Below are positions 1 through 5,806 of a stretch of 10,420 nt of DNA, one piece after another. The first letter of the stretch is position 1; each line of letters starts with the position of its first letter. Below the pieces are notes generated by a model that had not been told where the DNA came from, made no database searches, and saw only the letters and a list, made by a program, of their open reading frames with translations. This DNA comes from Paracoccaceae bacterium (GTDB lineage: Bacteria; Pseudomonadota; Alphaproteobacteria; Rhodobacterales; Rhodobacteraceae): contig JAHRVZ010000369.1 of assembly GCA_019090405.1 (NCBI GenBank), positions 1 to 10,420 on the forward strand. Direction: 5' to 3'. The position numbers and the translations under genes are program-made.

Positions 1-1044
1 GATTGCCTGTCGCTGGTACTGGCCCCGGCGCTGGCAGAATGCGGCGCCTATGTGCCGATGATATCGGGGCGGGGGTTGGGCCATACCGGCGGAACCCTGG
101 ACAAGCTGGATGCGATTCCCGGTGTATCAACCAACATGACACAACAGCGGCTTTATGAAATTGTCGCGGAAACCGGCTGTGCCATTGTTGGAGCAACCGC
201 TGATATCGCCCCTGCAGACCGTCGGCTTTATGCAATCCGCGACGTGACGGCGACGGTTGAAAGTCTGGATTTGATCACCGCGTCAATCTTATCCAAAAAG
301 CTGGCTGCCAGCCCGGATGCTTTGGTGCTGGATGTCAAAATCGGCAGCGGTGCGTTTATGAAAACCATGGATGAGGCGCGCGCATTGGCCAGTGCATTGA
401 CCGACACCGCCAACGCCGCCGGGTGCAAGACCACAGCTGTGATCAGCGACATGAATCAACCGCTGGCTCCGGCGCTTGGCAATGCTTTGGAAGTGGCCGA
501 AGTCATGAAGGTATTGACCAAAGATGCGACCGGCCCGCTGGTGCAGTTGTCGGCCGCTTTGGGGGGCGTTTTGATGGCGGATGCCGGGTTGGTTGCGGAT
601 GTGCAGGCTGGCGCTGACAAGATTGTCGCGGCTTTGCGGGATGGCCGGGTTGCAGACCGGTTTGGACGGATGATCGCCGCGATGGGCGGACCGCTTGGCT
701 TTGTTGAGGATTGGGAACGCTTCTTGCCAGAACCTAATGTTATACGTGAAGTTCATGCGACAACTTCCGGATATATAACGAAAATAAATGGAGAAGCTCT
801 TGGCCTTGCGGTTGTCGCCCTTGGCGGTGGCAGGCAAGTTGAAAGTGATGTGATTGACCCTGCGGTGGGGCTGTCGGGGCTGGTGCGTCTTGGGGATAAG
901 ATCGAAAAAGGCAAGGTGTTGGGAGTTATCCACGCAGGGCGCGAAGACGCAGCACGGGCTGCTGAAATGGCATTGCGCCAATCAATCACGGTCGGGCCTG
1001 AGCCTTGCACGGTCCCTGACCTTATACATGAACGGATCGGCTGA
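1..1044 (+). CDS. deoA: Thymidine phosphorylase DeoA, 5'-truncated by window edge
   Basis: Catalyses phosphorolysis of thymidine (and deoxyuridine) to the free base and 2-deoxy-D-ribose-1-phosphate in the cytoplasm. The frame is open from base 1, so the gene starts outside the window; by comparison with E. coli DeoA (440 residues) about 90 N-terminal residues are missing, including the substrate-contacting KHSTGG histidine segment. The 347 visible residues begin at the equivalent of the Asp ending the GVGD motif. The glycine-rich PMISGRGLGHTGGTLDKL signature is at residues 19-36, and the pyrimidine-binding Arg, Ser and Lys of the RDVTATV and ITASILSKK segments are at 80, 95 and 99. The C-terminal alpha/beta domain (VVALGGGRQ, then a lipoyl-like fold ending in AVIHA-type sequence) is intact. 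The GTG at 52 is internal, not a start. The TGA overlaps the ATG of deoB, implying translational coupling. Codons at 733-800 are unusually AT-rich. Identification is secure. Confidence 0.96.
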   Translation, partial: DCLSLVLAPALAECGAYVPMISGRGLGHTGGTLDKLDAIPGVSTNMTQQRLYEIVAETGCAIVGATADIAPADRRLYAIRDVTATVESLDLITASILSKKLAASPDALVLDVKIGSGAFMKTMDEARALASALTDTANAAGCKTTAVISDMNQPLAPALGNALEVAEVMKVLTKDATGPLVQLSAALGGVLMADAGLVADVQAGADKIVAALRDGRVADRFGRMIAAMGGPLGFVEDWERFLPEPNVIREVHATTSGYITKINGEALGLAVVALGGGRQVESDVIDPAVGLSGLVRLGDKIEKGKVLGVIHAGREDAARAAEMALRQSITVGPEPCTVPDLIHERIG

Positions 1045-2255
1045 TGGCGCGTGCATTTGTTGTGGTGATGGACTCGGTTGGTATCGGTGGGGCTGCTGAC
1101 GCCCACGCGTTTTTCAATGGTGATTTGCCTGATACCGGGGCCAACACGCTGGCGCATATCGCGCAGGCCTGTGCAGCGGGTAAGGCTGATATCGGGCGCA
1201 GTGGTCCGCTGTGGATGCCTAATCTTGATGGGCTGGGGCTGGGGCGCTCGGTTTTTCTGGCATCGGGTGAAACTGCGCCGGGGTTAATGTCCGAACCAGT
1301 CGGATTATGGGGGGCCGCCAGCGAAGTTTCGGCAGGCAAAGACACGCCGTCAGGACATTGGGAACTTGCCGGGCTACCCGTGCCATGGGATTGGCACTAT
1401 TTTCCCAATACAGAGAATTCCTTTCCCTCTGATCTGGTAGCAGAGGTGGCCAAAGCCGCTGGCAGCGACGGGATTCTGGGCAATTGTCATGCCCCCGGCA
1501 CTGCAATCATCGAACGGCTAGGCGCGCAACATATGCGCAGCGGTCAGCCGATATGTTATACCTCCGCCGACAGTGTCTTTCAGATCGCAGCGCATGAACA
1601 CAGCTTTGGTCTTGATCGCCTGTATCAGTTATGCGCCGACATTGCGCCGCGTCTGCACGCGATGAAAGTTGGCCGGGTCATTGCGCGCCCCTTTATTGGC
1701 GACGCAGAAACCGGATTCACGCGCACATTGAACCGCAAAGATTACGCGATTACGCCACCCGCTCCGATTCTGACCAACTGGGTTCAGGACGCAGGGCGGC
1801 ATGTCTATGCGATTGGCAAAATCGGTGACATCTTTTCCATGCAAGGCATTGATGAGGTTAGCAAAGGCGCTGATGCCGATCTGATGGCGGATCTGTCAAA
1901 TCTGGTGGATACAGCCAAAGACGGCAGCCTGACCTTTGCCAATTTTGTTGAATTTGACAGCCTTTATGGCCATCGCCGCGATATTGCTGGCTATGGCCGC
2001 GCTTTGGAATGGTTTGATGCGGCGATTGGGCCAATCCTTGCCAGATTGCGCGCCGATGACATCATGCTGTTTACCGCCGATCACGGGAATGATCCCAGTT
2101 GGCCCGGCACCGATCACACCCGCGAACGGGTTCCGGTTCTGGTCGCGGGCAAAGCGACCAAAGAGATCGGAATTGTGCAGTTTGCCGATGTCGCGGCCAG
2201 CATCGCCGATCATCTGAATGTCCCGGCACAAGGTCCGGGGCGTAGCTTTTTCTAG
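1044..2255 (+). CDS. deoB: Phosphopentomutase DeoB
   Basis: Interconverts (deoxy)ribose-1-phosphate and (deoxy)ribose-5-phosphate, taking the sugar phosphate released by DeoA towards the deoxyribose-phosphate aldolase step. It is a cytoplasmic enzyme of the alkaline phosphatase superfamily with two Mn ions. All expected metal ligands can be placed: Asp10 in VVMDSVGIG, Asp305 and His310 in FDSLYGHRRD, Asp346-His347 in TADHGND and His358 in TDHTRE. The phospho-accepting Thr101 lies in the SAGKDTPSGHWE segment. The cap-domain signatures YTSADSVFQIAAHE (residues 172-185) and GRVIARPF (210-217) are present. Length 403 residues is close to the 407 of E. coli. The ATG overlaps the deoA stop as TGATG, with only a weak Shine-Dalgarno, so coupling to deoA translation is likely. 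No defect is seen. Confidence 0.97.
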   Translation: MARAFVVVMDSVGIGGAADAHAFFNGDLPDTGANTLAHIAQACAAGKADIGRSGPLWMPNLDGLGLGRSVFLASGETAPGLMSEPVGLWGAASEVSAGKDTPSGHWELAGLPVPWDWHYFPNTENSFPSDLVAEVAKAAGSDGILGNCHAPGTAIIERLGAQHMRSGQPICYTSADSVFQIAAHEHSFGLDRLYQLCADIAPRLHAMKVGRVIARPFIGDAETGFTRTLNRKDYAITPPAPILTNWVQDAGRHVYAIGKIGDIFSMQGIDEVSKGADADLMADLSNLVDTAKDGSLTFANFVEFDSLYGHRRDIAGYGRALEWFDAAIGPILARLRADDIMLFTADHGNDPSWPGTDHTRERVPVLVAGKATKEIGIVQFADVAASIADHLNVPAQGPGRSFF

Positions 2256-2310
2256 CGGCTTGGGTTGCCCCCGCCGTCGCCATGCAACATTAACAAACGA
2301 ACCGCCAAAT

Positions 2311-2326
2311 CAGGAGACCTGCCATG
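2311..2326 (+). promoter_or_regulatory. Ribosome binding site of upp
   Basis: AGGAGA at 2312-2317 sits six bases before the ATG at 2324. It is a strong Shine-Dalgarno and fixes the upp start. It shows that upp, unlike deoB, initiates independently of the gene before it. Confidence 0.8.
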
Positions 2327-2956
2327 TCCGAACATCTTACCGTCGTCGACCACCCGCTGGTGCAACACAAACTGACGCTGATGCGCGCCAAAGGCACCTC
2401 GACCGCACATTTCCGTCAATTGCTGCGCGAGATTACCCAGCTTTTGGCCTATGAAATCACCCGTGAATTGGAAATGACCACCAAAACCATCGAAACCCCG
2501 ATGGAAGAGATGGATGCTCCGACATTGTCAGGCAAGAAACTGGCATTGGTGTCGATTCTGCGGGCTGGCAATGGCATGCTGGATGGGGTGCTTGAATTGA
2601 TCCCCTCAGCGCGGGTTGGTTTTGTCGGGCTATATCGCGACGAAGAAACGCTGCAGCCGGTTCAGTACTATTTCAAGGTTCCTGTGGGCCTAGAGGACCG
2701 GCTGGTCATTGCCGTTGACCCGATGCTGGCGACCGGAAATTCATCCGCCGCCGCGATTGATCTGCTTAAAGAGGCCGGCGCCACAAATATCAGGTTCCTG
2801 TGTCTGCTGGCCGCCCCCGAAGGCATTGCCCGCATGAAAGAGGCCCACCCGGACGTGCCAATTGTCACAGCGTCCCTGGATCGCCAGTTGAACGACAAGG
2901 GCTATATCATGCCCGGCCTTGGAGATGCAGGTGATCGGATGTTCGGGACTAAATAA
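2324..2956 (+). CDS. upp: Uracil phosphoribosyltransferase
   Basis: Converts uracil and PRPP to UMP and pyrophosphate, the main uracil salvage step, in the cytoplasm. The 210 residues match the usual UPRT length (208 in E. coli). The type I phosphoribosyltransferase PRPP loop VDPMLATGNSS is at residues 131-141; the family usually has ATGGS, so here one Gly is Asn. SILRAGNGM at 77-85 and the C-terminal uracil-binding GLGDAGDRMFGTK at 198-210 are intact. It follows deoB by 68 bases on the same strand, in a salvage cluster. From memory, an adenosine deaminase gene often lies between deoB and upp in related genomes; none is present here. A 5-bp inverted repeat (GTTGC 2264-2268, GCAAC 2284-2288) lies in the gap but no clear terminator does, so read-through from deoB is plausible. 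Identification is secure. Confidence 0.97.
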   Translation: MSEHLTVVDHPLVQHKLTLMRAKGTSTAHFRQLLREITQLLAYEITRELEMTTKTIETPMEEMDAPTLSGKKLALVSILRAGNGMLDGVLELIPSARVGFVGLYRDEETLQPVQYYFKVPVGLEDRLVIAVDPMLATGNSSAAAIDLLKEAGATNIRFLCLLAAPEGIARMKEAHPDVPIVTASLDRQLNDKGYIMPGLGDAGDRMFGTK

Positions 2957-2986
2957 CCCATCAGAGAGCTTTACTCTGCCCTGGAA

Positions 2987-3009
2987 ATGTTGCATCAATT
3001 TGGCAACAT
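2987..3009. repeat. 7-bp perfect inverted repeat upstream of the SPOR gene
   Basis: ATGTTGC at 2987-2993 and GCAACAT at 3003-3009 are exact reverse complements around a 9-base spacer, 15 bases before the start codon at 3025. No T-run follows, so it is a poor intrinsic terminator for upp. It could be an operator or an mRNA hairpin near the ribosome binding site. A smaller pair, CAGAG 2962-2966 and CTCTG 2974-2978, lies just upstream. Function is unknown. Confidence 0.35.
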
Positions 3010-3024
3010 CTTGTAGGGGCAGGG

Positions 3025-4605
3025 ATGAAAACAACAAGGTTTATTGCATACACCATTATCGTAGCGTCTGTAGGGTTGGTCACCTCGCCTACAGGTATTG
3101 GTTCTGTGCACGCCAGATCATTGCGCGATGTGAGCACGCCAGCGGAATTTCCTCCGGCTTCGTTCAAGGGGCGTCAATACGTTGACAGCAAGGGTTGTAT
3201 CTTTATCCGCGCTGGTATCGACGGCAATGTGACCTGGGTGCCAAGAGTGTCGCGCAAACGCCAACAGATTTGTGGCTATAAGCCAAGCCTGACAGCGGCA
3301 GAGATTGCCCGCGCACCCAGTGCACCACCGTCTTCTGCAGCGGCACCTGTTCAGATTACCGTGGCCCCTTCTGCCTCTGCGCAAGCGCGGCCAACACCGG
3401 TTTCACCACCCGCAAAGCCGCGAACATCAAAGACCGCCCCGGCACCTGCGGCACCCGTTGCATCGACGGCTGCTGTTGCCGAGGTGTCGGCACCGGCAAA
3501 ACCCGCGACCAGAACGCAAAGAGCCGCGCCGCAACCTTTGGTGTTTGTAAACCCACCACCCGAGAGAGTGGCGGCGGCGGCGGCCCCTGTTGCACCAAAA
3601 CAATCCAGCACGAATAACCGCAGCGCACCAAGACCAGCACCTGTACCATTGGTGTTTGTCAATCCACCGCCCGAACCAACAGCAACTGTTTCAGTCCCGG
3701 CCAGGCCGGTGACAACAACGTCGCGCACAACAAAACGCAGCGCACCAAGGCCAGAGCCGCAACCCCTGATCTTTGTCAACACACCAAAGGTGCCGACCCC
3801 GGACACGACAAACACCACAGTTTCAACAGCGACCAGCCAAGCCGCCAAGCCGCAGGCAGCCTGCTCGGGTGCGTCACCGTTAAGTCAGCGCTATATTAAC
3901 GCCAATACCAGACATCCGGTTCGCTGTGGCCCTCAGGTTGAACTTCCTGTGACCGAGTATCGCCGCCCGGTTTCCGAACAGTCCTCGGCCGTTGACCCAA
4001 CCACGCGTATTGTCCCGCGTCATGTCTATGAAAAGCGTCAAATTACCACAAATGTTCAGATCGCGAATGGCAATCAAAATGTAGCCACTGGCAAACGTTC
4101 TACCTCTTTGGCCGTTACGCGGCAGGTGGTTCTGGCTCCTCCGCCCGGGTATAAACCGGCGTGGGATGATGGTCGCCTGAACCCAGAGCGTGCCACGGGA
4201 ACGGTTGCAGGAGAGGCGCAGAGCAATCAAATCTGGACGCAGACAGTGCCCCGGAAATTGATCGTTCCAGCGGTGCCCGACAGCAAACAAGTATTGGTTT
4301 TGTCATCGCGCAATACTGAGACAGCTATTTCACGCACATCTTCACGCTCGGCTTCAACGTCAACGCAAATCGTAGATAAACCAAAATACGTTAAAGTTGC
4401 GACCTATGAAACCGATGCGGGTGCCCGCAAAGCTGCGCAAAACCTGGCGCAAAGCGGGTTGCCGATGCGATTGGGAACTGTGAGCAGAAAAGGCAAAGCC
4501 TATCGCGTTGTTCTGGCCGGGCCGTTTACATCAGCGGATCAGGCAAATGCTGCCCTGGCCAAAGTGCGTGGTGCCGGGTTCAGCAACGCCAGAATAAGCA
4601 AATAA
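3025..4605 (+). CDS. Exported Pro/Ala-rich protein with C-terminal SPOR domain
   Basis: Predicted periplasmic protein of 526 residues. SPOR domains bind peptidoglycan lacking stem peptides and often direct proteins to the division septum; the role of this protein is inferred from that domain only. A Sec signal peptide is visible: MKTTR, a hydrophobic core at about residues 6-20, and likely cleavage after VHA at 28-30. A compact N-terminal module (about 48-87) contains Cys58 and Cys83. A long Pro/Ala/Ser/Thr-rich, probably disordered stretch spans about 95-275 and holds three copies of an RSAPxP...PLVFVN motif (166-180, 199-217, 238-254). A middle region with Cys280 and Cys301 follows. The SPOR domain occupies about 452-526 (YVKVATYETDAGARKAA, then YRVVLAGPF). 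The start is chosen for the signal peptide and the purine-rich AGGGGC at 3015-3020. It lies 68 bases after upp, with no functional link apparent. Confidence 0.85.
   Translation: MKTTRFIAYTIIVASVGLVTSPTGIGSVHARSLRDVSTPAEFPPASFKGRQYVDSKGCIFIRAGIDGNVTWVPRVSRKRQQICGYKPSLTAAEIARAPSAPPSSAAAPVQITVAPSASAQARPTPVSPPAKPRTSKTAPAPAAPVASTAAVAEVSAPAKPATRTQRAAPQPLVFVNPPPERVAAAAAPVAPKQSSTNNRSAPRPAPVPLVFVNPPPEPTATVSVPARPVTTTSRTTKRSAPRPEPQPLIFVNTPKVPTPDTTNTTVSTATSQAAKPQAACSGASPLSQRYINANTRHPVRCGPQVELPVTEYRRPVSEQSSAVDPTTRIVPRHVYEKRQITTNVQIANGNQNVATGKRSTSLAVTRQVVLAPPPGYKPAWDDGRLNPERATGTVAGEAQSNQIWTQTVPRKLIVPAVPDSKQVLVLSSRNTETAISRTSSRSASTSTQIVDKPKYVKVATYETDAGARKAAQNLAQSGLPMRLGTVSRKGKAYRVVLAGPFTSADQANAALAKVRGAGFSNARISK
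3520..3786 (+). repeat. Three in-gene repeats encoding an APxPxPLVFVN motif
   Basis: Copies at 3520-3564, 3619-3675 and 3736-3786 each encode R-[A/S]-A-P followed by a Pro-rich stretch and P-L-[V/I]-F-V-N-x-P. Copies 2 and 3 share a near-identical 19-base start (one A/G difference, at 3619-3637 and 3736-3754), suggesting fairly recent duplication. They lie inside the low-complexity linker of the SPOR protein. Confidence 0.75.
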
Positions 4606-4622
4606 CGATGGTTGGACGTCTT

Positions 4623-4650
4623 GTTTTCACAGCTCGGCCTGTGTGAAAAC
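4623..4650. terminator. Inverted repeat between convergent genes, possible bidirectional terminator
   Basis: GTTTTCACA at 4623-4631 is the exact reverse complement of TGTGAAAAC at 4642-4650, with a 10-base spacer. It sits in the 49 bases between the stop of the SPOR gene (4605) and the stop of the minus-strand gene (4655). The position fits a shared 3'-end structure. The stem is AT-rich and no U-tract follows on either strand, so it is not a textbook intrinsic terminator. Confidence 0.45.
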
Positions 4651-4654
4651 TCTG

Positions 4655-5668
4655 TTATCCGCCACAGATATTCTGCAACAAAACCCAATCACGATCTGCC
4701 AGAACTGGCTTGGGTGACTGGCCTGCCATTGGGTCGGCTTCGATGTAGGACAGCACAGTTTCACCTGTAATATCACGAGCATAGGCATAGGGCGTTGACG
4801 GAATTTCGGCTTGTGCAAACAATGAAAGCGCCATCTCGTCGACAAGGTCCGGGCGCTCGGCCACCAGTACATGTTCGGCATATTGATCCAGCGTGCCTTT
4901 GCTTAGTTCTCCGGTCGTGAGTAACCGGAAAGACGCCGATGGGCCGCTTTTAAGCAACAGTTCGGCCAAGGGGTCATTGTTGGCGGCGCGGGCGCGTTCG
5001 GCAAGGATGTATCCGGCTACAATTGCAGGATCTTCATAGTCTTCGATCAGCGCCTTGTTCAGCAACACAATGCCACCGGGTAAATGTCGGCTGTCACTAA
5101 CCCCGGTTGGCAACACCACCAGTTTACGCGCACCGGTGCGCTGCGCCAGCGTCGCCAAAACAGATCGGGTTTCCGGGGTCGAACAGGCACGCCCCGAGAC
5201 GCGTTCAATATGTCCCAATAAAGCTGTGCCAATAGATTGGCGTTTGATGTCAGGCACCACTGATACAGTATGGTTCAGCAATGCAGTGGGCATCCAGAAT
5301 ACCAAAATCCCTATCAGCACAGCAAGCGTCGCCAAAACGCTATACAGACGCAATCGACCCGGATGGGGGCGGCTGCGTTCAATAGCGCTGCTCAACCGTT
5401 CCAGAGCGGATATCATCTCGTGCTGATCCGCGTCCAGTTCAAGGGTTTCTCCGGGGTCACCATCAGGGCAGTAAATCGCCGGCAGCGCACCGGGATTGGT
5501 TCGGTTCACCGCAGCGAGCGACCAATGCGTAAGGGCGGTGCCCTTGACCGTGCTAATGGCCAAAGTTGCGTCGCCAATAGATACAATCACCTCGCGGCGC
5601 TGATCTTCTGGCGTTGCGCGCCAAAGGCCAATGGCTTCAAGCCGGGTATATTCACTTAGTGCCGTCAT
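4655..5668 (-). CDS. Membrane-anchored protein of unknown function, possible inactive M48-like peptidase
   Basis: Protein of 337 residues that I cannot name. Residues 1-105 are soluble and polar, with a PDGDPGETLELDAD acidic segment (69-81). One strongly hydrophobic segment at about 106-131 is a probable transmembrane helix, and the C-terminal 200 residues form a second domain. There, LPGG at 196-199 followed by IVLLNKALIEDYEDPAIVAG and YILAERARA resembles the stretch before and through the zinc helix of M48 peptidases (LPGG, then a HExxH helix). The Glu is kept (Glu224), but both His positions are replaced, by Ala223 and Arg227. If the alignment is right, the fold is kept and zinc catalysis is lost. 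The ending DRDWVLLQNICGG is polar with one Cys. The ATG at 5668 follows only a weak purine-rich GAGG. The upstream gap is full of inverted repeats. The peptidase relation is inference from one motif. Confidence 0.6.
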   Translation of the reverse strand: MTALSEYTRLEAIGLWRATPEDQRREVIVSIGDATLAISTVKGTALTHWSLAAVNRTNPGALPAIYCPDGDPGETLELDADQHEMISALERLSSAIERSRPHPGRLRLYSVLATLAVLIGILVFWMPTALLNHTVSVVPDIKRQSIGTALLGHIERVSGRACSTPETRSVLATLAQRTGARKLVVLPTGVSDSRHLPGGIVLLNKALIEDYEDPAIVAGYILAERARAANNDPLAELLLKSGPSASFRLLTTGELSKGTLDQYAEHVLVAERPDLVDEMALSLFAQAEIPSTPYAYARDITGETVLSYIEADPMAGQSPKPVLADRDWVLLQNICGG

Positions 5669-5704
5669 TTATGTCGCGTCTGCTGCGCCTCGTCTTTTGT
5701 CGAA

Positions 5705-5798
5705 TTCTAAGTTGTTTTGCAATTGATTAGAACCGTCGCACGGAAAATTATGAATTTTCCGGTCCGTTTTCTTTTAAAGAAAACGGCTTTGCAACCGT
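5705..5798. repeat. Cluster of nested inverted repeats in the gap between two minus-strand genes
   Basis: Five inverted repeats lie within 94 bases: TTCTAA 5705-5710 with TTAGAA 5727-5732; CCGT 5733-5736 with ACGG 5740-5743; CGGAAAATT 5741-5749 with AATTTTCCG 5753-5761 (9 bp, 3-base loop); an 11-bp perfect stem 5764-5774 with 5776-5786 around one T; and ACGG 5783-5786 with CCGT 5795-5798. Several share bases, so they are alternative structures. The cluster starts nine bases past the stop of the acyl-CoA synthetase gene (5807). On the minus strand it could terminate that transcript, carry control sites for the next gene, or both. Confidence 0.7.
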
Positions 5799-5806
5799 AA
5801 AGACAT

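Noticed and set aside
52..54. GTG at 52 as the start of deoA
   Set aside because: The frame is open from base 1 and residues before the GTG (SLVLAPALAECGAYV) match the DeoA family.
289..981. A 230-codon minus-strand open frame within deoA
   Set aside because: It is antisense to conserved DeoA sequence; its His/Arg/Gln-rich composition is typical of a shadow frame.
3351..3848. A 165-codon minus-strand frame, Gly/Val/Ala-rich with repeats, resembling a structural or PE-like protein
   Set aside because: Its repeats are the mirror of the Pro/Ala-rich linker of the SPOR gene on the other strand; the SPOR frame has a signal peptide and a known domain.
5270..5659. A 129-codon plus-strand frame opposite the putative pseudo-peptidase gene
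   Set aside because: No domain or ribosome site is seen, and the minus-strand frame has coherent architecture (transmembrane helix, two domains).
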